Source of the DNA: Pseudomonadota bacterium
GTDB taxonomy: Bacteria; Pseudomonadota; Alphaproteobacteria; Dongiales; Dongiaceae
Assembly (NCBI GenBank): GCA_016183985.1
Contig: JACPDN010000006.1
Coordinates: 992,001 to 1,056,000, forward strand
Reading direction: 5' to 3'
Length of the DNA stretch: 64,000 bases
Shown here: piece after piece, positions 8,829-17,085 of the stretch
Layout of the letters: every line of letters starts with the position of its first letter
Numbering within the stretch: the stretch's first letter is position 1
Made by a program: the position numbers and the translations under genes
The notes under the pieces: model-generated
Databases searched by the model: none
The model's input: only the letters and a program-made list of their open reading frames with translations
Told to the model about the DNA's origin: nothing

Positions 8829-9015
8829 CGGCCCCGGACCCTCTTTGGTGATGTCTTGCCCGGCCGAGGCTAATGGGAAATTATTAACAGAGTTTTCTCA
8901 ATGCCCCACCCCACCCGATTGCATCAGATTCAGGGCGATTGGGCCGTCTGACTTGCCTGAAAGCGCCGCTGGGCGCCTCTAGCAACGACCTGTGGCAATT
9001 TGCACAGATGTGAGA

Positions 9016-9711
9016 TTAAGCAGCGGGGCGGCTAGCCGGGCCGTAGGCGCGCAGAAAAACCTCGACCGCACCGTCGACTACCGTGTCGACCGACAGCGAT
9101 TCGGGATCGTCGGTGATCCCCAGCAGCACCTGCATATAAAGCGGCCCGCGCACCATCTGGCAGAACTGCTCGGCGGCGAGGCGCGGATTTTCGATCTTCA
9201 AATCGCCATGGGCGACGGCCTCGGCCAGATACTGCGTCAGCCACCTTTTGAAGGTGCGTGGCCCCGTCTCGTAATACCGGCGGGCAAGATCGGGGAAACG
9301 CGGCCCCTCCGCCACGATCACACGGTAAATCGCCATGGTACGGGGGGCTGTGAGGAAACCGGCGATCGACCGGCCGATCCGGGTGAGGGCCGTGCGCATA
9401 TCCATGGCATCGCGCACTTCCGGCATGATGTTCTGGGCATAAGAGAGGCAGGCCGCCCGCACGATGGCGACGAAGAGCTGCTCCTTGCTCTGGAAATGGG
9501 CGTAGACGGTCGCCTTGGAAACGCCGGCCATCTTGGCCACCTGGTCCATGCTGACGGCCCCGAAACCGTGTTCGGTGAATAGCTTGGACCCCGCCTCCAT
9601 GACCTGGGCGGCCTTGGCGGGGAGTTCCTCCCCCGTCTCCGGATCGTGGACATGCTCAAAGCAGGCCGCGGTCGGGTCGGGGAGCTCTAGCGTGGCGACT
9701 GGCTTCGTCAT
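9016..9711 (-). CDS. TetR/AcrR-family repressor of the adjacent efflux genes
   Basis: This 231-residue protein starts with an unusual ~30-residue leader (LPDPTAACFEHVHDPETGEE) before the TetR helix-turn-helix (VMEAGSKLFTEHGFGAVSMD then VSKATVYAHFQSKEQLF, residues ~38-85). The C-terminal ligand domain is of the AefR/TetR_C_7-like kind. The gene is divergent from the HlyD-EmrB pair, and two copies of an ACTAGACTG element in opposite orientation lie between them, the usual layout for a drug- or solvent-responsive efflux repressor. The inducer is unknown. Confidence 0.9.
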   Translation of the reverse strand: MTKPVATLELPDPTAACFEHVHDPETGEELPAKAAQVMEAGSKLFTEHGFGAVSMDQVAKMAGVSKATVYAHFQSKEQLFVAIVRAACLSYAQNIMPEVRDAMDMRTALTRIGRSIAGFLTAPRTMAIYRVIVAEGPRFPDLARRYYETGPRTFKRWLTQYLAEAVAHGDLKIENPRLAAEQFCQMVRGPLYMQVLLGITDDPESLSVDTVVDGAVEVFLRAYGPASRPAA

Positions 9712-9725
9712 TAAGCTCTTCTCAA

Positions 9726-9812
9726 AAACTAGACTGATCGGTTCAGTTTACTCTTGACAGATAGGCCAAAGCAATCCATTTTCAATCCAAATTGAACTGG
9801 ACAGTCTAGTCT
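9726..9812. promoter_or_regulatory. Divergent control region with two candidate TetR operators
   Basis: ACTAGACTG at 9728-9736 reappears as its exact reverse complement CAGTCTAGT at 9802-9810. Each lies in a partly palindromic context: ACTGA-tcggt-TCAGT at 9732-9746 and ACTG-ga-CAGT at 9796-9805. TTGACA (9754-9759) with CATTTT 17 bp downstream is a possible promoter for the hlyD-type gene between the two boxes. The repeated element in a tetR/efflux intergenic region makes operator function likely. Confidence 0.6.
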
Positions 9813-9917
9813 AGCCTTGCCAGAAGCAGGTTTTCGTCTGCTTCGGGGCGATTTGGGGACGCTTAAGGACCCCGAAAACACCCCTTTCCGGCACGAATTT
9901 GAATGAGGAATCACCCC

Positions 9918-11018
9918 ATGCGCAAGCTGATCCTGCGGTCCGTCGTCTCCCTCGCCGCCATCGCCGCCGTCTCAGGGGGCTGGTATTGGTGGCAGACGGC
10001 GCGCTTCGTCGAGTCGACCGACAACGCCTATGTCGAAGGCGACATCTCGATCATCAGCCCGCGCATCGAAGGTTACGTGGCGGTGGTGGCCGTGGGTGAC
10101 AACCAGGCGATCCGCGCCGGCGATGTGCTCCTCACCATCGAGGATTCGGATTTCCGCGCCAAGGTCGCGCAGTCGCAAGCGAATGTCGCCGGCGCCGAGG
10201 CGAGCCTCACCACGATCGACAGCCAGATCACCTATCAGAACGCCCGCATCGCGCAGATGGTGGCGGCGCAAGGGTCGGCCGGCGCCGAACTCAACCGCGC
10301 CCGGCAGATGTTCGACCGGTACAAGAAGCTGGTCAGCGGCAAGATCATCGGCACGCAGGAGATGGACGACGCGACGGCGGACAAGCTGAAGGCCGAAGCC
10401 GAATCCTCGCGCATCAATGCCGAGCTGGTGGCCGAGCGCGCGCAGATCGGCGTTCTCGATGCCAGCCGCGCCGAAGCGGTGGCAAAGCTTGCCGCGGCGA
10501 AGGCAGCGCTGATGCTCGCCCAGAACGATCTCGACAAGACCGTCATCCGCGCGCCGATCGACGGCGTCATCGGCAACCGCGCGGTGCGCGTCGGCCAGTT
10601 TGTGAGCCCGGGCACGCAATTGCTGTCGCTGGTCCCCAACGACGTCCATGTCGTCGCCAATTTCAAGGAAACGCAGATCGGCCACATGCAGCCGGGCCAG
10701 AAGGTGAAGGTCGAGATCGACGCCTATCCTGGCCAGGAACTGGAAGGCACGATCGACAGTTTCTCCCCCGCTTCGGGTGCCGAGTTCAGCCTGCTGCCGG
10801 CCGAGAACGCCACCGGCAACTTCACCAAGATCGTGCAGCGCGTGCCCGTGCGCATCGCGCTGCCGCAAAGCTCGCCCCTTCACGGGTTGCTGCGGCCCGG
10901 CCTTTCGGTCGAGGTCGCCGTCGATACCGGCAGCGTCGCGTCCCCCGCGCTGGCGCAGGCCGGTGGCTGGCTCTTCGGTGCGGCCAACGCCGCACCGAAG
11001 GCCAAGCAGCCGGAATAA
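9918..11018 (+). CDS. HlyD/EmrA-type membrane fusion protein
   Basis: This 366-residue periplasmic adaptor has one N-terminal membrane helix (LILRSVVSLAAIAAVSGGWY). It is followed by the EmrA-like start of the lipoyl domain (RFVESTDNAYVEGDISIISP), a long alpha-hairpin coiled coil rich in Ala/Glu/Lys, the second lipoyl half (DLDKTVIRAPIDGVIGNRAV) and a beta-barrel. The ATG at 9918 is chosen over 9903 because GAGGAA (9905-9910) makes a good ribosome binding site for it. It bridges the inner-membrane pump encoded 28 bp downstream to an outer-membrane channel that is not in this window. Likely regulated by the divergent TetR protein. Confidence 0.92.
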   Translation: MRKLILRSVVSLAAIAAVSGGWYWWQTARFVESTDNAYVEGDISIISPRIEGYVAVVAVGDNQAIRAGDVLLTIEDSDFRAKVAQSQANVAGAEASLTTIDSQITYQNARIAQMVAAQGSAGAELNRARQMFDRYKKLVSGKIIGTQEMDDATADKLKAEAESSRINAELVAERAQIGVLDASRAEAVAKLAAAKAALMLAQNDLDKTVIRAPIDGVIGNRAVRVGQFVSPGTQLLSLVPNDVHVVANFKETQIGHMQPGQKVKVEIDAYPGQELEGTIDSFSPASGAEFSLLPAENATGNFTKIVQRVPVRIALPQSSPLHGLLRPGLSVEVAVDTGSVASPALAQAGGWLFGAANAAPKAKQPE

Positions 11019-11045
11019 GACACGACCCGCTAGGATTCGACGATC

Positions 11046-12587
11046 ATGGAAAGACCGCTGACGAAGCGCGACTGGATCGGCTTCATGATCATGGTCGTCG
11101 GCATGTTCATGGCGATCCTGGATATCCAGATCGTCTCGAGCTCGATTGCCGACATCCAGGCGGGCCTTGCCGCCAGCGCCGATGAAGCGAGCTGGGTGCA
11201 GACCTCCTATCTCATCGCCGAAGTGGTGATGATCCCACTGTCCGGCTTCCTCACGCGCCTTCTGTCGACGCGCGTATTGTTCACGATTTCCGCCGCCGGC
11301 TTCACTCTCACCAGCATGCTTTGCGCGCTGGCGTGGGACATCAATTCGATGATCATCTTCCGCGCCCTTCAAGGCTTCATCGGCGGCGCGATGATCCCGA
11401 CCGTCTTTGCCGCCTGCTACACCGTGTTTCCGCCGTCGAAACGCAATATGCTCTCCGTGCTGATGGGTCTCGTCGCCACCATGGCGCCGACCCTCGGCCC
11501 GACACTTGGCGGCTATATCACCGAGATCTCGAGCTGGCACTGGCTGTTCCTTGCCAATCTGCTGCCGGGCGCCATCGTTACCGTCGCCGTCTGGACGCTG
11601 GTCGATTTCGACAAGCCGGATTGGTCGCTGCTGCCAGGTTTCGACTATCTCGGCCTCACCTTCATGGCAGTGTTCCTCGGCAGCCTCGAATTCGTGCTGG
11701 AGGAAGGCCCGCGCGATGACTGGTTCGACGACCAGACGATCTTCACCTTCGCAATCGTCGCCGCGATCGCCGGCGTGTTTTTCATCTGGCGGGTGCTGAG
11801 CTACCGGCAGCCGATTGTCGACATCCGGGCCTTTGCCAACAGAAACTTCCTGATCGGCTGCACGTTCAGCTTCATCATCGGTATCGGCCTCTATGGCTCG
11901 ACCTATCTGATGCCGCTGTTCCTGGGGCGCATCCGCGATTACACCGCACTCGATATCGGCATCGTCATGTTCGTGACCGGCACCTTCCAGTTCATGTCGG
12001 CGCCGATCGCCGGTCGCCTTGCGGGTATCCTAGATCCGCGCCTCATGCTGGCCTTCGGCCTCGGCATGTTCGGCCTCGGCACGCATCTCCAATCGCTGAT
12101 GACGTCGGAATGGGGTTTCTGGGAGTTCTTCCTGCCGCAAGCCTGCCGCGGCTTTGCGTTGATGTTCCTGTTCATTCCGGTGAATGCCGCGGCCCTCGGC
12201 ACGCTGCGGCCGGAGCGGATCAAGAATGCCAGCGGCCTTTACAACCTGATGCGCAATCTGGGTGGCGCCATCGGCCTTGCCGCCATCAACACGGTGCTGA
12301 CCGAGCGCATGTCGTTGCATTGGACGCGCCTGGTTGAGAGCATGCCGGCGGGCAATCCGGTGGTGCAGAGCTTCCTGGAAAACGCGCGTCACGGCATGGC
12401 CGGCGCCATGGGTGGTGCCACCGAGCATGCTTCAGTGAAGATGCTGGCCAATACCGTCTACCTGCAGGCGGAAGTACTGACCATGGCGGATGCGCAATTC
12501 CTGCTCAGCGCCATCTTCCTTGCGGCCATCATCCTGGTGCCGATCATGCAGCGCCCACGCGGAGCACCGGCGGCGGCGGATCACTAA
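11046..12587 (+). CDS. EmrB-type MFS efflux pump, DHA2 family
   Basis: This 513-residue protein fits the 14-helix DHA2 family. Segment 1 carries the motif MFMAILDIQIVSSSIADIQA (motif D1-like), followed by the WVQTSYLIAEVVMIPLSGFL region and motif C in segment 5 (MAPTLGPTLGGYI). It exports hydrophobic compounds in exchange for protons together with the HlyD/EmrA-type adaptor upstream. Spacing to that gene is 27 bp, so they form an operon. A GC-rich hairpin follows the stop. Substrate range cannot be read from sequence. Confidence 0.93.
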   Translation: MERPLTKRDWIGFMIMVVGMFMAILDIQIVSSSIADIQAGLAASADEASWVQTSYLIAEVVMIPLSGFLTRLLSTRVLFTISAAGFTLTSMLCALAWDINSMIIFRALQGFIGGAMIPTVFAACYTVFPPSKRNMLSVLMGLVATMAPTLGPTLGGYITEISSWHWLFLANLLPGAIVTVAVWTLVDFDKPDWSLLPGFDYLGLTFMAVFLGSLEFVLEEGPRDDWFDDQTIFTFAIVAAIAGVFFIWRVLSYRQPIVDIRAFANRNFLIGCTFSFIIGIGLYGSTYLMPLFLGRIRDYTALDIGIVMFVTGTFQFMSAPIAGRLAGILDPRLMLAFGLGMFGLGTHLQSLMTSEWGFWEFFLPQACRGFALMFLFIPVNAAALGTLRPERIKNASGLYNLMRNLGGAIGLAAINTVLTERMSLHWTRLVESMPAGNPVVQSFLENARHGMAGAMGGATEHASVKMLANTVYLQAEVLTMADAQFLLSAIFLAAIILVPIMQRPRGAPAAADH

Positions 12588-12593
12588 AGGCCC

Positions 12594-12630
12594 CTCACCC
12601 CGACCCTCTCCCCACTTTGTGGGGCGAGGG
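12594..12630. repeat. Second CCTCACCCCG palindromic repeat, possible bidirectional terminator
   Basis: CCTCACCCCG is followed by CCCTCTCCCC (12604-12613), a 7-nt loop and GGGGCGAGGG (12621-12630), which pair with one mismatch. It lies between the convergent emrB-type and guanine deaminase genes. The core is shared with the element at 6671-6714. Confidence 0.6.
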
Positions 12631-12660
12631 AGTTTCTAGCGAGCTCTGCCCGCAGGCCCC

Positions 12661-13959
12661 TCAAGCGACGCCGAAGGCGCGCTCTCCCAGCACATAGGTG
12701 GCTGCCACCGCGCGGTCATCGCCGAGGATCATCAGCGCGAACAGGCGTTCGGCGAAATCTTGGGCGATCTCGGCGCGGTGTTTGAGGATCGGGATCGTGT
12801 TGAAATCGAGCACGGTGAAATCCGCTTCCTTGCCGGCCTCGAAATTACCGATGCGATCGTCGAGAGAGAGCGCCTCAGCCCCGCCCAAAGTCGCCAGATA
12901 GAAGGCACGCCACGGATTGAGATGCTGGCCTTTGAGCTGGAGCACCTTATAGGCGTCCGCCATGACCTGGAGCATGGAGAGCGAGGTTCCGCCGCCGACA
13001 TCGCTTGCCAAGCCAACGCGGATGCCCGCAGCCCTCGCCTGATCGAGGTCGAACAGGCCTGAGCCGATGAAGAGATTGGACGACGGACAGAATGCGATCG
13101 CCGACCGCGTTTCCGCCATGCGTGCCCGGTCGGAGGCATCGGTATGGATGCAATGACCGTAAATGGCGCGACCGCCCAGCAAGCCGAAATGATCGTAGAC
13201 ATCGAGATAGGAGCGCCGGTCCGGGAACAGCTCATGCACCCATTTGATCTCGTCCACATTTTCGGCGAGATGAGACTGAAGATGCAGGCCAGGCACGTCG
13301 CGAAACAACCGGCCCGCCATCGCCAATTGCTCCGGCGTCGAGGTGGGCGCAAAGCGCGGTGTCAGCGAATAGCCGAGGCGCCCTTTGCCATGCCAGCGTT
13401 GGATGAGATCAAGGCAATCGGCCTCGGCACCGTCGACATCATCGCGCAAGTATTCCGGACAGTTGCGGTCCATCAAAACCTTGCCGGCGAGCATGCGAAG
13501 ATTGCGCGCGTCAGCCGCGGCAAAAAAGGTTTCCACGGATTGCTTGTGCACGGTCGGATAGACCGATGCGGTGGTAGTGCCGCTCGCCAGCAAGCGATCG
13601 AGGAATATGCCCGCCATGCGTTTACCGTGATCCACATCCGCGAAACGCCGTTCCGAGGGAAACGTGTAGCGGGTCAGCCAATCGAGTAGCTGGGTGCCAT
13701 AGGAGGCGATGACATCGAGCTGCGCCGAATGCACATGGGTATCGACGAAACCCGGCAGGATCAGCTTGCCCCGATGATCGACGATCTCGGTGTTCGCGGG
13801 CTGGTCGGCGCGCAGGGTCGCTGCGTCACCGACGCGCTTCACCTTGCCGTCCGCAACCAGCAAGGCGCCGTCCTCGAATAGCTGCCAGCTGCCGGGTGCA
13901 GGCTCGGCACCGGGGTCATTGAGGAAGTGCAGGATGGTACCGAGGAACAGGCGTTGCAT
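12661..13959 (-). CDS. guaD: Guanine deaminase
   Basis: This 432-residue amidohydrolase converts guanine to xanthine and ammonia, a purine catabolism step. Metal ligands are visible in PGFVDTHVHSAQLD (HxH, ~residues 76-78), in LHLQSHLAEN, in YGHCIHTD and in GLASDVGGGTSLSML. The SYGTQLLDWLTRYTFPSERR segment after the HxH motif is typical of guanine deaminases rather than cytosine or chlorohydrolase relatives. No xanthine dehydrogenase or other purine catabolism gene adjoins it. It is convergent with the efflux operon and separated from the next minus-strand signals by an interspersed palindromic repeat. Confidence 0.9.
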   Translation of the reverse strand: MQRLFLGTILHFLNDPGAEPAPGSWQLFEDGALLVADGKVKRVGDAATLRADQPANTEIVDHRGKLILPGFVDTHVHSAQLDVIASYGTQLLDWLTRYTFPSERRFADVDHGKRMAGIFLDRLLASGTTTASVYPTVHKQSVETFFAAADARNLRMLAGKVLMDRNCPEYLRDDVDGAEADCLDLIQRWHGKGRLGYSLTPRFAPTSTPEQLAMAGRLFRDVPGLHLQSHLAENVDEIKWVHELFPDRRSYLDVYDHFGLLGGRAIYGHCIHTDASDRARMAETRSAIAFCPSSNLFIGSGLFDLDQARAAGIRVGLASDVGGGTSLSMLQVMADAYKVLQLKGQHLNPWRAFYLATLGGAEALSLDDRIGNFEAGKEADFTVLDFNTIPILKHRAEIAQDFAERLFALMILGDDRAVAATYVLGERAFGVA

Positions 13960-13978
13960 ATCTTGCGACCATACTAAT

Positions 13979-14081
13979 TCGTCATGGCACGCGAAGGCGT
14001 ACCATTCACGAGTTTGTCACAGCAGGGCTCGGTCTGGCTGAAAGAAACTCGTGGATGATCGGCCTGCGCCGACCATGACGA
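13979..14081. repeat. Interspersed palindromic element, copy 1
   Basis: A nested inverted repeat: outer arms TCGTCATGG (13979-13987) and CCATGACGA (14073-14081), inner arms CACGAGTTT (14007-14015) and AAACTCGTG (14045-14053). A second copy with the same inner arms lies at 21475-21567. It sits between guaD and the DUF2272 gene. It resembles small REP/MITE-like elements found in alphaproteobacterial intergenic regions. Confidence 0.7.
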
Positions 14082-14110
14082 TAAGGGTGAAGCATGTGGG
14101 CAACAACCGC

Positions 14111-14803
14111 TCACGGATAAAGATTTTCAAGCACCAGGAACCAAGGCCGGTCCCCATTCGTGCCGAGGCGGCCATCGGGACCGAGCTTGCGTTCCGATTT
14201 CGAGACGGAGTTGCGCACATTGCCGCCGATCGATTCGAGCAAGCCCGGTGCAACGCCGACGACGATATCGCAATGAAGCGTCGCCCCCAGCGGTATGTCG
14301 TCAAAGCGCGCAACCTTCTGCCCAGCGCGGGTGGCGCAGATGAGATCGCCGGGGCGCGGTGCGTAATCCGCCGGCGGATGGGCACGCCAATGGTTGCTGT
14401 CGGCAGAGATGGCGGCGCGCAGATAGCTGGCATGGGTGGCGGAGGCCGGCATCTCGCCGGCCGGCACACCAGCCTCGGCCATCACCCAGGAGATGAAGGC
14501 AGCCGACCAGGGCTTGTCGCCATCGAGGCCGGTCCAGTCCTCACCGACGCTGCGCCAGTATTTGGCAACCAGGCCCGCGCCCCTGCGATCATCTTCCCAG
14601 ACGCCGACGGGATCGATGATCTCGTGCCTGTCAGTGGCGCGGTAAATCATCTGGCGGCCAAAGGCCTGCCATTCCTGGTCTGCCAGATGCAGGATGTTGC
14701 CGCGGATATCGGCAGGCGGCGCCAGGTTGCGCGGTGGCAGGCTCGCGCAGGCGGCCAGCAATAGCGTGAAGATCAGTCGCGGCAGAAACCGGAAAACGTG
14801 CAT
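14111..14803 (-). CDS. DUF2272 domain lipoprotein
   Basis: From the ATG at 14803 the protein has 230 residues. It begins with a lipoprotein signal (LPRLIFTLLLAACASLPP, lipobox LAAC), so it is probably lipid-anchored facing the periplasm. The remainder matches DUF2272 proteins: KPWSAAFISWVMAEAGVP, the following THASYL segment and PRPGDLICATR resemble the Cys/His arrangement of NlpC/CHAP-like hydrolases, but catalysis is unproven. The frame stays open far upstream, but that part is antisense to rlmH. It is divergent from rlmH with about 100 bp between. A cell-wall role fits the neighbours but is inference. Confidence 0.75.
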   Translation of the reverse strand: MHVFRFLPRLIFTLLLAACASLPPRNLAPPADIRGNILHLADQEWQAFGRQMIYRATDRHEIIDPVGVWEDDRRGAGLVAKYWRSVGEDWTGLDGDKPWSAAFISWVMAEAGVPAGEMPASATHASYLRAAISADSNHWRAHPPADYAPRPGDLICATRAGQKVARFDDIPLGATLHCDIVVGVAPGLLESIGGNVRNSVSKSERKLGPDGRLGTNGDRPWFLVLENLYP

Positions 14804-14905
14804 GCCCTGGCCCCAAACGACCAAGTGATTGAGCTTGGCCGATAGCCGTCGCACTATATCGGCCCTTCTGCCCCCGACGCCACCGCCCGGAAAGCCGACA
14901 AGCCC

Positions 14906-15376
14906 ATGAAGATCCGCATCATCGCCTTGGGCCGTGCCAAGGCCGGTCCCGAGAAGTCGCTGGTCGAGACCTATGCCAAGCGTCTGACTTGGCCCAGCGA
15001 GATCATCGAGCTGGAAGCCAAGAAAGGCATCAGCGGCGCCGAACTGATGGCCGCCGAGGCAGATCTCATCGAGAAGGCATTGGGCACCAAAGCGAACGCC
15101 AAGCGCGTCATCATTGCGCTGGATGAGCGGGGCCAAAATCTCCCCAGCCGCGACTTCGCGAAGCGCATCACGGCGCTGGGCAATCAGGGATATAGCGAGC
15201 TCACCTTCGTCATCGGCGGCGCCGATGGCCTCGCACCGCAGATCCGCGACCGGGCCGGCCTGTTGCTTTCCTTCGGCACCATGACCTGGCCGCATATGCT
15301 GGTCCGGGTGCTGCTGATGGAACAGATCTACCGCGCCCAGACCATCATCGCCGGGCATCCCTATCACCGGGACTGA
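14906..15376 (+). CDS. rlmH: 23S rRNA (pseudouridine1915-N3)-methyltransferase RlmH
   Basis: This 156-residue SPOUT-class enzyme methylates pseudouridine 1915 of 23S rRNA on the assembled ribosome, using S-adenosylmethionine. Recognisable features are the N-terminal MKIRIIALGRAKAG, LDERGQNLPSRDFA, the knot loop FVIGGADGL and the C-terminal WPHMLVRVLLMEQIYRA leading into GHPYHRD, which is nearly invariant in RlmH. In many alphaproteobacteria rsfS and nadD lie just upstream; here they are absent and a DUF2272 gene is divergent instead. gpmI follows after 119 bp. Confidence 0.97.
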   Translation: MKIRIIALGRAKAGPEKSLVETYAKRLTWPSEIIELEAKKGISGAELMAAEADLIEKALGTKANAKRVIIALDERGQNLPSRDFAKRITALGNQGYSELTFVIGGADGLAPQIRDRAGLLLSFGTMTWPHMLVRVLLMEQIYRAQTIIAGHPYHRD

Positions 15377-15495
15377 GGCCCAATCCGCTGAATTGATTGA
15401 GTAATGTACCGCGGACATCGGCCCGTGCCACCGTTAACGCACTGGCGAACGGGGCCGGTTCGGGTTACATCTGGTGCAACGCAACCTCTCCAAAG

Positions 15496-17085
15496 ATGAG
15501 CCACCCGCAGATGACCGAAAAGCGCCCGAAACCCGTCGTCCTATGCATTCTGGATGGTTGGGGGCACCGGCATGAGCATGCGGACAACGCCGTTGTGCTG
15601 GCCGATACGCCGAATTGGGACAGGCTGACGGCGGAGAACCCCTGGAGCTTGGTGGACGCGTCGGAGCTTTATGTCGGCCTGCCCGAGGGGCAGATGGGCA
15701 ATTCCGAGGTCGGCCATATGAATCTCGGCGCCGGCCGCGTCGTCATGCAGGATCTGCCGCGCATCGACCGTGCCATCGCCGACGGCTCGATCGCCAAAAT
15801 TCCAGAGCTGGAAAAATTTGTCACCAAGCTGCGTGCCGCCAAGGGCGACGTGCAGCTGATGGGCCTGCTGTCGCCAGGCGGCGTGCATTCGCATCAGGAC
15901 CATATGGTGGCGCTGTGCAAGATCCTGTCGGCGGCGGGTCTCGGCGTCGTGGTGCACGGCTTCCTCGACGGGCGCGATACGCCACCCCAGAGCGCCAAGG
16001 GCTTCGTCGCCGACTTCGAGGCAAAGATCGCGAACCTGCCCAATGTGCGCATCGGCACTTTAGGCGGGCGCTATTACGCCATGGACCGCGACAAGCGCTG
16101 GGAACGCGTGACGCTGGCCTATGACGCCTTCCATGGCGACGCGCCGCGTGTGGCGACAGCGCAGGCCGCGATCGACGAAGGCTATGCCCGTGGCGAGACC
16201 GACGAGTTCATCAAGCCGACGCTGATCGGCAACTTCCCCGGCTTCCGCAATGGCGATGGCCTGCTGATGGCGAATTTCCGCGCCGACCGCGCGCGGCAAT
16301 TGCTCACCACGCTGATCGATCCGGCCTTCAAGGATTTTCCGCGCAAGAAGGTGACGAGCTTCTCTGCAATCCTCGGCATGGTCGAGTATTCGGCTGAGCT
16401 TGCAAAGCTCATGCCCTGCCTGTTCCCGCCGGTGGAACTGACACGCACCCTCGGCGAGATTGTCGCCGATCACGGCATGAAGCAGCTCCGGATGGCGGAG
16501 ACCGAGAAATATGCGCATGTCACCTTCTTCTTCAACGGCGGTGAGGAGAACCTCTTCCCCGGCGAAGAACGCATCCTGGTGCCGAGCCCGAAGGTCGCGA
16601 CCTATGATTTGATGCCGGAAATGTCGGCCTATGAGCTCACCGACAAGCTGGTCGAAGCGATCGGTTCCGACAAATTCGACCTCATCGTCGTCAACTATGC
16701 CAATGGCGATATGGTGGGCCATAGCGGCAATCTCAAAGCGGCGATCAAGGCCGTGGAAGTAGTCGATGAATGCCTGGGGCGCGTGCGTGACGCGATCATC
16801 GAACAAGGCGGCGCCCTCCTCATCACGGCCGATCACGGCAATTGCGAGATGATGAAGGATCCCATCACCGGCGAGCCGCATACCGCGCATACGCTCAACC
16901 GCGTGCCTTTCATCCTGGTCAATGCGCCGACATGGGTGCACAAGCTGCATGACGGACGGTTGGCCGATGTGGCACCGACCATCCTGGCTTTGCTCGGCAT
17001 CATCCAACCCAAGGAGATGACCGGGCAATCGCTGGTGACGGATCCGGTGCCCGCAGCCCGCAATGCCGGCGCGGCCTCGGCGTGA
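15496..17085 (+). CDS. gpmI: 2,3-bisphosphoglycerate-independent phosphoglycerate mutase
   Basis: This enzyme of 529 residues (524 if ATG 15511 is used) interconverts 3- and 2-phosphoglycerate in glycolysis and gluconeogenesis, using two Mn ions. Seen are VVLCILDGWGHR (metal-binding Asp), the phosphoserine region EGQMGNSEVGHMNLGAGR, GVHSHQDHM, the FRADRARQL substrate site and the second metal cluster (NYANGDMVGHSG, ITADHGNCEMM, HTAHTLNRVP). Neither candidate start has a strong ribosome binding site. The stop overlaps the GTG start of the next gene (GTGA), which indicates coupling. Confidence 0.96.
   Translation: MSHPQMTEKRPKPVVLCILDGWGHRHEHADNAVVLADTPNWDRLTAENPWSLVDASELYVGLPEGQMGNSEVGHMNLGAGRVVMQDLPRIDRAIADGSIAKIPELEKFVTKLRAAKGDVQLMGLLSPGGVHSHQDHMVALCKILSAAGLGVVVHGFLDGRDTPPQSAKGFVADFEAKIANLPNVRIGTLGGRYYAMDRDKRWERVTLAYDAFHGDAPRVATAQAAIDEGYARGETDEFIKPTLIGNFPGFRNGDGLLMANFRADRARQLLTTLIDPAFKDFPRKKVTSFSAILGMVEYSAELAKLMPCLFPPVELTRTLGEIVADHGMKQLRMAETEKYAHVTFFFNGGEENLFPGEERILVPSPKVATYDLMPEMSAYELTDKLVEAIGSDKFDLIVVNYANGDMVGHSGNLKAAIKAVEVVDECLGRVRDAIIEQGGALLITADHGNCEMMKDPITGEPHTAHTLNRVPFILVNAPTWVHKLHDGRLADVAPTILALLGIIQPKEMTGQSLVTDPVPAARNAGAASA

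Noticed and set aside
9972-11540. Open frame of 522 codons on the minus strand opposite the HlyD/EmrB genes
   Set aside because: Composition is low-complexity Arg/Ala/Asp/Gly, it spans two real genes with clear motifs, and no start signal is present.
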